A stretch of DNA of 15,651 nucleotides. It comes from JBPCRW01 sp050996405. GTDB taxonomy: Bacteria > Acidobacteriota > Blastocatellia > Pyrinomonadales > Pyrinomonadaceae. The position numbers were made by a program, and so were the translations under genes. This document shows, one piece after another, positions 7,990 to 14,505 of the stretch; position 1 is the stretch's first letter; every line of letters begins with the position of its first letter. The notes below the pieces were generated by a model. The model made no database searches and was not told the DNA's origin. It saw nothing but the letters and a program-made list of their open reading frames with translations. The DNA is taken from NCBI GenBank assembly GCA_050996405.1, contig JBPCRW010000050.1, forward strand, positions 1 through 15,651, given 5' to 3'.

Positions 7990-8512
7990 AAATAGGACAC
8001 GGATGAACGCCGGTTAAGCGGATTCGCGCGGATTTCTTTATGTAAGTTTCGCTCGATGAAAGTGTATGGAAAATCCCAGTCACTCGGAAACGGCGGGGAA
8101 AATAATCAAAGCATTTTACAAGATTTATAATACACCCGGCTACGGTTTTTTAGAAAAGGTTTATGAAAATGCTTTGGCATCGGAACTTGAACAGACCGGA
8201 TTAAAGATTTTTCAACAACAGCCGATAAAGGTTTTCTATAACGACAGAGAAGTCGGCGAATATTTTGCTGATTTGGTTGTCGAAGATTGCGTGATTGTTG
8301 AACTAAAGGCGATTGAAAAACTGGCTGAAATCCACGAAGCGCAGCTTTTAAATTATTTGAAAGCAACTAAAATTGAAATTGGTCTCTTGTTAAACTTTGG
8401 TTCAAAAGCTGAATATCGCCGGAAAGTTTTTGATAACAATCGAAAAAATCTCAAAGGTTTTCTGTTAAATCCGTGAAAATCTATTCAATCCGTGTTTATC
8501 CGCGTCCTATTT
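7990..8512. mobile_element. Inverted-repeat cassette carrying a GxxExxY gene
   Basis: Imperfect terminal inverted repeats of 46 bp (7990-8035 and 8467-8512; 34 of 46 positions match) enclose one small gene. Both outer ends begin AAATAGGAC, and the arms contain CGGAT-type units at ~10-nt spacing. The left end follows the TAA of the gene at 6619-7989 with no base between. The right end abuts the TAG of the convergent ybbP gene. No transposase and no target-site duplication are visible. It may be a transposable or homing unit, or a repeat pair that captured the gene. Confidence 0.6.
8066..8476 (+). CDS. GxxExxY protein (PD-(D/E)XK nuclease-like, PDDEXK_3)
   Basis: At 136 residues this is the normal size for the GxxExxY family, a predicted PD-(D/E)XK-fold group of unknown biological role. 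The defining motif is GFLEKVY (G27, E30, Y33), preceded by HSETAGKIIKAFYKIYNTPGYG, which is typical of the N-terminus. The nuclease-type core is visible as DLVVEDCVIVELKA, giving D69, E79 and K81 as the candidate metal-binding and catalytic set. QLLNYLKAT and IGLLLNFGS complete the fold. The gene lies entirely inside a 46-bp inverted-repeat cassette. The last codons and the TGA stop (8474-8476) are supplied by the inner end of the right repeat. No strong ribosome site precedes the ATG. It is AT-richer than its neighbours. The family assignment is firm; a mobilisation role is my inference. Confidence 0.88.
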   Translation: MENPSHSETAGKIIKAFYKIYNTPGYGFLEKVYENALASELEQTGLKIFQQQPIKVFYNDREVGEYFADLVVEDCVIVELKAIEKLAEIHEAQLLNYLKATKIEIGLLLNFGSKAEYRRKVFDNNRKNLKGFLLNP

Positions 8513-11026
8513 CTACTGCGAGCGCAAAACCGCTAGAGGCTTTTTGAAAAGCACGCCGAAACCTGCCAGCGTTCCGACAATTGTCACCAGTAAAGCCGTT
8601 ATCAAAATTCCCGAAATTAGCAGCCTGAAATTGAATTGCCATTCGATTTTGAAAACATATTTCGTCACGGCAAACGACATCAAAGCGGCAAAAAACGCGC
8701 CGACTGTTCCCGCCAGAAAGCCTAAAATCGTATATTCGATAACCAGAATCTTGAACAGCGTCGCGCGTTTCGCGCCCAGAGTTTTCAGAACCGCGTTTTC
8801 GTAAATGCGCTGTGATTTAGTCAGCGCGACCGAGCCGATTAAAATTAAAATTCCCGTTAAAATTACAAAACTTCCGACAAACGAAATTGCCAGCACGAAA
8901 TTATTCAGCAGTTTTCCGACTGCCGTTAAAATGTCCGCAACGTCGAAAATCTGCACGTTTGGAAAAGCGTCCAAAACTTCGCGCTGAAAACGCAGGCGTT
9001 CAGTGGCGGGAAGTTTTTTCGTAATTGGCAAAACAAAAGTCTGCGGCGCGTTTTCCAGAACGCCGGGGCGAAAAACAAACACGAACGCCGTCCGCGTGTT
9101 GCGTAAATCGATTTTGCGAATGCTCGTTACGCGAGCGTTGATTCTGCGCCCCAAAATATCGAACGTGATGTAATCGCCGACTTCTACGCCGAGCGTTTCG
9201 CGCATTCCTTCTTCGACCGAAACTTCCGCGTCCGATGACGGCGAAGCGTCCCAGAATTTCCCCGCCGTGACGGTTTCATTAGAATTAAGATTCGGGCGAT
9301 AAGTGACGGCAAATTCGCGCCCGATTTGACCTTGCTGCTGGCGGACTTCCTTTTGCTCGAAATCGAACGGTTCGCCGTTGACGAGCGCGATACGGGCGCG
9401 AATCGTCGGAATCGGCTGCACGCTTTCACCCGTCGCGGCAGTCGCCATTTCCTTAATTTTTTCAACCTGACTGCGCTGAATATCGACCATAAAAAGCGAA
9501 GGAATTTTTTCGTTGAGCGTGAAATCAAATTCGCGCACGAGATTTGACTGCAAAGACTGGACGGCGAGAACGACGAACGCGCCTAAGCCGACGGCGAGCA
9601 AAACGACGCGCGTTTGATTGCCCGGACGATAGAGCGAATTGACGGCTTGCGCGATTGAAAAAGATGAAAACTTTTTCGTTTTTCGCAACGCCCAAGTCAG
9701 AGCCGTTGCCGCCGCGTAAAGTATCACAGAAGTCACGGCTAGACTCGTCAAAAAGACCGCGCCGATTTTCAGCGAACCGGCTTGCCAGACGGCTAAACCT
9801 AAAAGTCCCGCAACGGTCGCCAGCGCGAAAAAAATTCGCGTCGCATCGAGTCTTCGCGTATTATTTTCCGTTTCATCGCGCAGCAGCAGATTCGGTTTGA
9901 TATTGCGAATTTGCAAAAGCGGCAGCACGGAGAACAGCAGAGAAATCAAAATTCCGAGTAAGATTCCTTGCCACGCCGCGCCGAAATGAACGCTGTATGA
10001 AAGATTTTTCGGCAGCACGCCACCGAATTGATAACGTGCAAACCATAACGCAAGTTGCGCTAACACGATGCCGAACAAACTGCCGATAAAACCGAGCGTT
10101 AAAATCTGAAACAGATAAACGAAAATAACTTTGCGGCTATCCGCGCCGAGACATTTTAGAACGGCAATGGTTTTGCGTTTCTGCTCGACAAAAACTCTGG
10201 CGACGTTCCACACGCCGATGCCGCCCAAAACTAAAATAAGCAGTCCGGTCAGCGACAAATAATTTTCCGTGCGGTCGAATTGTTCGCCCAAGTTTTCCTG
10301 CGCTTCTTTGTATGACGAAACGGTCAGCGTCGTGCCTTTTAACGCTTCACGAAGCGCGGCGACGAGCGGAGTCGGGTCGGTGGAAGTGCGGTATAAAATC
10401 CGCCGCCGCAAGCGCGTTCCGAAACTCGTCAAACCCGCCGTGTCGAAATCTTTTTTCTCGATGAAAACTCTCGGTCCGAGTCGAAAACCGCTCGCGCCGC
10501 CCGGTTCTTCGTCAAAATTTGCGCGAATTTGAAATTCGGCTTTTCCGATTTGAATATAATCGCCGATTTTGACGTTTAATTTTTCAAGCAGAAGCGTCTG
10601 CACAACCGCGCCTTGATTTTCAAGCAGCGAAAAATCGAAAGGTTTTCCGCCCGCCAAAACAAAATCGCCGACGAGCGGAAACGGCGGCTCGATGCCTTTT
10701 AGTTCGATTTGCGAAAATCCGTCTTTGGAACGCGCCATCGTCAAAGTCGTAATCGCTTCGTTTCGCGCTTCGACAATTTTCGATTGGTTGATAACCGTTT
10801 CAATCGCCGAAATCTCGGTCGGCGTAAAAGGATTGGTCGAACTGATTTCAAAATCCGCCGTCAAAAGCGCGCGGGCATCTCCGGCGACAGCGCGTGATAA
10901 ATTCTGAATCAGCGAGCGCAGCGCGACTACCGAGCCGACACCGATGGCGATGCACAAAAAGAAAAACAACAGCCTGCGCCACGCAGAACGAATTTCGCGC
11001 CGGAATAAATTGAAAATAAACTGCAT
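8513..11026 (-). CDS. ybbP: YbbP-like ABC transporter permease with two FtsX domains
   Basis: This 837-residue inner-membrane protein (E. coli YbbP is ~800) belongs to the FtsX/MacB/LolC superfamily of mechanotransmission-type ABC permeases. The first membrane segment is LLFFFLCIAIGVGSVVAL. A periplasmic domain follows, then FtsX domain 1 (LTGLLILVLGGIGVWNVARV through the ILISLLFSVLPLLQI helix). Next are two central hydrophobic segments, another extracytoplasmic domain with a YRPNLNSNETV stretch, and FtsX domain 2 (ISFVGSFVILTGILILIGSV to the C-terminal FGVLFKKPLAVLRSQ). Both cytoplasmic coupling motifs, AVLKCLGAD and AVLKTLGAK, are intact. The start at MQFIFNLFRREI is chosen because the 13 extra upstream residues are translated hairpin repeat. 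It lies downstream of ybbA, as in E. coli. The YbbAP complex is thought to work with TesA on membrane-associated or hydrophobic compounds. Confidence 0.88.
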   Translation of the reverse strand: MQFIFNLFRREIRSAWRRLLFFFLCIAIGVGSVVALRSLIQNLSRAVAGDARALLTADFEISSTNPFTPTEISAIETVINQSKIVEARNEAITTLTMARSKDGFSQIELKGIEPPFPLVGDFVLAGGKPFDFSLLENQGAVVQTLLLEKLNVKIGDYIQIGKAEFQIRANFDEEPGGASGFRLGPRVFIEKKDFDTAGLTSFGTRLRRRILYRTSTDPTPLVAALREALKGTTLTVSSYKEAQENLGEQFDRTENYLSLTGLLILVLGGIGVWNVARVFVEQKRKTIAVLKCLGADSRKVIFVYLFQILTLGFIGSLFGIVLAQLALWFARYQFGGVLPKNLSYSVHFGAAWQGILLGILISLLFSVLPLLQIRNIKPNLLLRDETENNTRRLDATRIFFALATVAGLLGLAVWQAGSLKIGAVFLTSLAVTSVILYAAATALTWALRKTKKFSSFSIAQAVNSLYRPGNQTRVVLLAVGLGAFVVLAVQSLQSNLVREFDFTLNEKIPSLFMVDIQRSQVEKIKEMATAATGESVQPIPTIRARIALVNGEPFDFEQKEVRQQQGQIGREFAVTYRPNLNSNETVTAGKFWDASPSSDAEVSVEEGMRETLGVEVGDYITFDILGRRINARVTSIRKIDLRNTRTAFVFVFRPGVLENAPQTFVLPITKKLPATERLRFQREVLDAFPNVQIFDVADILTAVGKLLNNFVLAISFVGSFVILTGILILIGSVALTKSQRIYENAVLKTLGAKRATLFKILVIEYTILGFLAGTVGAFFAALMSFAVTKYVFKIEWQFNFRLLISGILITALLVTIVGTLAGFGVLFKKPLAVLRSQ

Positions 11027-11038
11027 AAAACAAAATGT

Positions 11039-11099
11039 ATAGCCGCGAAAAGTCACAAAAAACACAAAATAAAAACCTCTTTGTGTTTTTCGCGGCTAT
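11039..11099. repeat. Intergenic hairpin repeat between ybbA and ybbP
   Basis: The right arm (11080-11099) is a reverse copy of a longer left arm (11039-11070). Both outer ends read ATAGCCGCGAAAA on their own strand. The left arm has about 9 extra bases, giving iterated CACAAAA-like units. The TAG stop of ybbA lies inside the right arm, so the two genes are joined across the hairpin. The design matches the repeat at 12551-12617. Confidence 0.75.
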
Positions 11100-11767
11100 T
11101 TTTCTTCGTCGGCAACAACGCGCCCGTCTTTTAAGCGAATTTCGCGCTCGGCTCGTCCGGCAAGCTGCGCGTCGTGCGTGACTAAAATCAGAGTCGTGTC
11201 GTGCCGCTCGTGCAAATCGGTCATTAAATCGAAAATATGCTGCCCGTTTTTTGAGTCGAGATTTCCCGTCGGTTCGTCCGCCAGCAGAATTTTCGGTTGA
11301 TTGGCAAAGGCGCGCGCGATGGCGACTCGCTGCTGCTCGCCGCCGGAAAGCTCGGACGGGAAGTGATGACCGCGATTCGTCAATTCGACCGATTCGAGCA
11401 AATTCGCGGCGCGTTTTTTCGCGTCTTTTAAGTCGAGAATCTCCATCGGAATTAAAATATTTTCAAACGCCGTGAGACTCGGAATCAAGTGAAACGATTG
11501 GAAAATAAAGCCGATTTTTACGCTTCGCAAATCCGCTAAATCGTCTTCGCTCATTTTGGTTACGTCCGCTCCGTCAATCAAAATCGCGCCGCCCGAAGGC
11601 GCGTCCAAGCCTGCAATCAAACCGAGCAAAGTTGATTTTCCAGAACCGGACGCGCCCGTCACGGCGACAAACTGCCCGTCGGGAATCGCAAACGAAACGT
11701 CGTCGAGAATCGTTAAATTTTCCGCGCCGGAGCGCACGATTTTGGTTACACTGTTTAATTCAATCAT
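11096..11767 (-). CDS. ybbA: YbbA-like ABC transporter ATPase
   Basis: This 223-residue cytosolic ATPase drives the YbbP permease encoded just downstream. All ABC motifs are present: Walker A GASGSGKST (38-46), Q-loop in FIFQSFHLIP, signature LSGGEQQRVAIARA, Walker B ILLADEPTGNLD and the H-loop VTHD. The LolD/MacB/FtsE subgroup is indicated by the size and by SGGEQQRVAIARAFANQPKILLADEPT-like spacing. The start is the ATG at 11767 (MIELNSVTKI). The frame is open further upstream, but the added residues are basic and phenylalanine-rich with no family character. No clear ribosome site is visible. The gene is divergent from the esterase gene, 89 bp away, the same arrangement as ybbA/tesA in E. 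coli. Confidence 0.9.
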   Translation of the reverse strand: MIELNSVTKIVRSGAENLTILDDVSFAIPDGQFVAVTGASGSGKSTLLGLIAGLDAPSGGAILIDGADVTKMSEDDLADLRSVKIGFIFQSFHLIPSLTAFENILIPMEILDLKDAKKRAANLLESVELTNRGHHFPSELSGGEQQRVAIARAFANQPKILLADEPTGNLDSKNGQHIFDLMTDLHERHDTTLILVTHDAQLAGRAEREIRLKDGRVVADEEK

Positions 11768-11856
11768 TATCTGGAGAATAATTTTAGCGAAATATTTTCG
11801 GCTAAACAAAATACGCGAAATCCGCATCAAAGTTTTTGATTTATCAAGATTAGAAT

Positions 11857-12549
11857 ATGTATCGAATTTGGAAAAAAGCAATTATCGTTTTCAGTTTTAT
11901 CGGGCTGGCGGCGTTCGGCGCGGCATGCGGCAAATCTTCGGCGGGCGTTAATAATCAGTCGAAAAAGCAGGCTGCGCCGCCGGTCGTTAATTCCGACAAA
12001 CCGAAAATTGTCGCGTTCGGCAACAGTTTGACGGCGGGTTTCGGCTTGTCGGAAAAAGATTCTTACCCGTATCTTTTGCAGGAAAAATTAAAGACGGACG
12101 GCTTTGATTATGAAGTTATTAACGCTGGCGTTTCCGGCGATACCAGCACGGGCGGTCTCGAACGCGCTGACTGGTCTTTGGAGCAGGAAAACGTCAAAAT
12201 TTTAATTTTAGAACTCGGCGCGAACGATATGCTGCGCGGTTTGAGCGTTCCGCAAATGAAAAAAAATCTCGACGCGATTATTAAAAAAGCAAAGGCGAAA
12301 AATATCACAGTTTTGCTGTGCGGGCTTTTCCCGCCGGACGCGCCCGTTTCAAAATCGCAAAATGAATTCGCGGTTTCTTATCGTGATTTGGCAAAGGAAA
12401 ATAACGTCGCTTTTCTGCCGTTTTTACTTGAAAACGTCGGCGGCGTAAAAACTCTGAATCAGGCTGACGGAATTCATCCGAACGCCGACGGTGAAAAGAT
12501 TATGACCGATAATGTTTATAAAGCGTTGAAGCCTTTGCTGAAGAAATAA
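11857..12549 (+). CDS. tesA: TesA-like SGNH hydrolase (arylesterase/lysophospholipase), putative lipoprotein
   Basis: This 230-residue GDSL/SGNH esterase is of the TesA type (thioesterase I, protease I, lysophospholipase L1) and cleaves acyl esters or thioesters in the periplasm. Block I is AFGNSLTAGFG with catalytic S57, and the block II glycine is in NAGVSGDTSTGG. Block III is LGANDML with N123, and block V is DGIHPN with D204 and H207, which complete the triad. Residues 1-24 form a signal sequence ending FGAAC. C24 followed by a Ser/Asn/Gln-rich linker suggests lipid attachment, although the lipobox lacks the usual Leu at -3. E. coli TesA is a soluble periplasmic enzyme, so membrane tethering would be a variation. 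It is divergent from ybbA. It uses GNSL where most relatives have GDSL, a common tolerated change. Confidence 0.9.
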   Translation: MYRIWKKAIIVFSFIGLAAFGAACGKSSAGVNNQSKKQAAPPVVNSDKPKIVAFGNSLTAGFGLSEKDSYPYLLQEKLKTDGFDYEVINAGVSGDTSTGGLERADWSLEQENVKILILELGANDMLRGLSVPQMKKNLDAIIKKAKAKNITVLLCGLFPPDAPVSKSQNEFAVSYRDLAKENNVAFLPFLLENVGGVKTLNQADGIHPNADGEKIMTDNVYKALKPLLKK

Positions 12550-12550
12550 A

Positions 12551-12617
12551 TTAGCCGCGAATTATACGAATATCACGAATAGGTAAAACAAAAATAATTC
12601 GTGATGTTCGTGGCTAA
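12551..12617. repeat. Intergenic hairpin repeat between tesA and thrC
   Basis: The left arm (12551-12580) and right arm (12597-12617) are inverted copies. Both begin TTAGCC(G/A)CGAA and end ATCACGAAT. The left arm has about 9 extra bases, producing three CGAAT-type units. It starts one base after the tesA stop codon. It has the same layout as the hairpin at 11039-11099, with different unit sequence. Confidence 0.8.
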
Positions 12618-12645
12618 ATCTTTCAGTTTTGCTATCCTCTAATTT

Positions 12646-13869
12646 ATGAATGTCACACATCTCGAATGCGCCTATTGTCATAAAAACTACGAAGCTAATA
12701 AACTGCATAATCTTTGCGCAGAATGCGGAAAGCCGCTTCTGGTTCGCTATGATTTAGGACGCGCCGCCGAAACTTTAACGAAAGAATCATTGAAAACACG
12801 CGCCGCGAATCTGTGGCGTTACCGCGAAGTTTTGCCCGTCGAAAATGACGAAAATATCGTCTGTCTAGGCGAAGGTTTCACGCCGCTTTTGAAAGTTGCA
12901 CGTCTGGCGCAAACTTTGCCGATAAAATTAAATCTTTTCATCAAAGACGAATCCACCAACCCGACGCAGAGCTTTAAAGCACGCGGAATGTCTGCCGCCG
13001 TTTCGATGGCGAAAGAATTAGGCGTGAAAAAAGTCGCCGCGCCGTCAGCCGGAAACGCGGCGGGCGCGCTTTCGGCTTATGCGGCGCGCGCCGGAATGGA
13101 AGCGCATCTTTTTATGCCGAAAGATACGCCGAAGGCAAATATTATCGAATGTGAACAGACGGGCGCGAATGTAACTTTGGTTGATGGTTTGATTACCGAC
13201 TGCGGAAAAATCGTCGCAGAAAGAAAAGACGCGGAAGGCTGGTTCGACGTTTCGACTTTGAAAGAACCGTATCGCGTCGAAGGCAAAAAAACGATGGGTT
13301 ATGAATTAGCGGAACAGTTGAATCAAGTCAGAACCGCCTGCGTGAGCGGGCGGGTAAATTCCGAAACTGATGAACCTTGGATTTTGCCCGACGTGATTTT
13401 ATACCCGACGGGTGGCGGAACGGGTTTAATCGGAATGTGGAAAGCGTTTGACGAAATGGAAAAAATGGGCTGGATTGATTCGCGCCGCCCAAGAATGGTT
13501 TCCGTTCAATCAATCGGCTGCGCGCCAATCGTCAAAGCCTTTCACGACGGCGAAAGATTTGCCGACGAATTTCCAAACGCGCATACCGCCGCATCGGGTT
13601 TGAGAGTCCCGAAAGCCATCGGCGATTTTTTAATTTTAGACGCGCTACGCGAGTCAAACGGAACAGCCGTCGCCGTTTCGGACGAAGATTTAATTGCAGC
13701 CGTCAAAGAAATCGGCGCATCAGAAGGCGTTTTCTGCGCTCCAGAAGGCGCGGCTTGCCTGCCCGCTTTGCGAACGATGATTGAACAAAATCTAGTTTCC
13801 GAAAACGAAACCGTCGTCATCTTCAACACCGGCGCGGGCGTGAAATATCTCGAATGTTTTGAATTATAA
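12646..13869 (+). CDS. thrC: Threonine synthase (PLP-dependent, fold type II)
   Basis: It converts O-phosphohomoserine to threonine, the last step of threonine synthesis, in the cytosol. The protein has 407 residues. An N-terminal zinc-ribbon (C8-x2-C11, C24-x2-C27) is followed by the PLP fold. LGEGFTPLLK is the entry motif. PTQSFKARG carries the Schiff-base lysine K111, SAGNAAGALSAYAARAG follows, and the phosphate-binding loop is PTGGGTGLIGMWKA. The C-terminal APEGAACLPAL and FNTGAG are also typical. Between AEQLN (226) and ILPDV (246) there are about 20 residues where relatives have only a few. This stretch, containing RTACVSGRVN, is encoded by a GC-rich palindrome and looks like an in-frame insertion. 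It lies just before the PLP phosphate loop, probably in a surface turn, so activity may survive. Related PLP enzymes such as threonine dehydratase lack this zinc-ribbon layout. Confidence 0.87.
   Translation: MNVTHLECAYCHKNYEANKLHNLCAECGKPLLVRYDLGRAAETLTKESLKTRAANLWRYREVLPVENDENIVCLGEGFTPLLKVARLAQTLPIKLNLFIKDESTNPTQSFKARGMSAAVSMAKELGVKKVAAPSAGNAAGALSAYAARAGMEAHLFMPKDTPKANIIECEQTGANVTLVDGLITDCGKIVAERKDAEGWFDVSTLKEPYRVEGKKTMGYELAEQLNQVRTACVSGRVNSETDEPWILPDVILYPTGGGTGLIGMWKAFDEMEKMGWIDSRRPRMVSVQSIGCAPIVKAFHDGERFADEFPNAHTAASGLRVPKAIGDFLILDALRESNGTAVAVSDEDLIAAVKEIGASEGVFCAPEGAACLPALRTMIEQNLVSENETVVIFNTGAGVKYLECFEL
13333..13355. repeat. GC-rich palindrome inserted in frame in thrC
   Basis: ACCGCCTGC (13333-13341), loop GTGA and GCGGGCGGGT (13346-13355) form a 9-bp stem with one bulged G and one G-T pair. 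It encodes part of the extra RTACVSGRVN residues in threonine synthase. The larger non-family stretch is about 13324-13380. The length is a multiple of three and stop-free. Confidence 0.7.
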
Positions 13870-13870
13870 A

Positions 13871-13965
13871 TGCGGAAACACGCACGAAGTAAGTGTGCAA
13901 GTAAAAACACACTTACTCCGTGCGTGTTTCTGTAAAAGCACACTTACTTCGTGCGTGTTTCTGTA
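13871..13965. repeat. Palindromic repeat family A, copy with an extra tandem half
   Basis: A forward arm (13871-13897) is followed by two inverted arms at 13908-13934 and 13939-13965, in tandem with a 31-nt period. The arms differ from the copy at 2405-2474 by only one or two bases each (for example TGCGG for TGCAG and CTCCG for CTTCG). The unit begins one base after the thrC stop codon. Confidence 0.88.
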
Positions 13966-13972
13966 AAATTGG

Positions 13973-14000
13973 ATTGTGACACTTTTAAAAGTGTCACAAT
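13973..14000. repeat. Perfect 28-bp palindrome with no loop
   Basis: ATTGTGACACTTTT (13973-13986) is followed immediately by its exact reverse complement. It lies upstream of the LSm-like protein gene, 75 bp before its ATG. It may be an operator for a dimeric regulator, the tip of another palindromic element, or part of a terminator, although no T-run follows. Confidence 0.75.
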
Positions 14001-14074
14001 CGCCCGCCACAGATTTCTCAAAATCCTTCAAAATTAAATTTCTTGCAGCGAAGAATAAAAAACTGGAGGAATTT

Positions 14075-14473
14075 ATGTTCAAAAAATATCTGACATTAGC
14101 TTTAACCATTTTAACAGCCAATCTTTTCTTGGGCGTTTCGATTAACGCGCAAACGCAGAATGACAGGGATTCGAGGCTCGTTCTGAACGTCAAAAACACC
14201 GTCGCCGGAGTCGGAACTGAACCGAACCGGAAAATCAAAATCACTCTCAAAGACGGGACGAAATTAAAAGGTTATATCACGGAAATCAAGGACGATTATT
14301 TCGCTTTGCTGGACACGAAAAGCGGGAAAGTTACGTCGGTTCAGTATTCGCAAGTCGTCGAAGCAAAGCGCGACGGGCTGTCAAGGTTTGCAAAATCACT
14401 CATTGCCAGCGGAGTAGGTTTCGGTCTCATCTTTATTCCAATTTTCGTTGCCTTGGCTACCGCGAAAGATTGA
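14075..14473 (+). CDS. Secreted LSm-like domain protein of unknown function
   Basis: The protein has 132 residues. A signal peptide (KYLTLALTILTANLFLGVSI, cleavage near NAQ, residue ~25) is followed by a short linker and an Sm-like beta-barrel at ~52-100. The pattern is RKIKITLKDGTKLKGYITEI, DDYFALLDTKSGK and VQYSQVVEAK: the KDG-x-x-L-x-G turn typical of Sm folds. The C-terminus (~108-130, LIASGVGFGLIFIPIFVALA) is a glycine-rich hydrophobic segment, probably membrane-inserted. Similar small exported proteins are, in my recollection, common in Acidobacteriota genomes; the function is unknown and RNA binding is unlikely outside the cytoplasm. The start is set by CTGGAGGA, 6 nt before the ATG. 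It is followed at 32 bp by another secreted-protein gene with almost the same start region. Confidence 0.75.
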   Translation: MFKKYLTLALTILTANLFLGVSINAQTQNDRDSRLVLNVKNTVAGVGTEPNRKIKITLKDGTKLKGYITEIKDDYFALLDTKSGKVTSVQYSQVVEAKRDGLSRFAKSLIASGVGFGLIFIPIFVALATAKD

Positions 14474-14505
14474 ACGGCGCAACGAAAATTTTAAGGGAGA
14501 ATTTT

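Noticed and set aside
11027..11065. Earlier start for ybbP
   Set aside because: The 13 additional residues are translated hairpin repeat; MQFIFNLFRREI fits the family's N-terminus.
11768..11881. Longer N-terminus for the YbbA ATPase
   Set aside because: The upstream 38 residues have no family similarity and would overlap the tesA start region; MIELNSVTKI is the usual ABC start.
13871..13965. CRISPR array
   Set aside because: Only three units, in inverted orientation, with very short and unequal spacers and no cas genes.
13976..13998. CRP/FNR-type site in the palindrome TGTGACAC...GTGTCACA
   Set aside because: The spacing between half-sites is 14 bp, not the 4-6 bp of known CRP or FNR sites.
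13976..14074. Upstream start for the LSm-like protein
   Set aside because: It would begin inside the 28-bp palindrome and hide a clear signal peptide; the ATG at 14075 has a good ribosome site.
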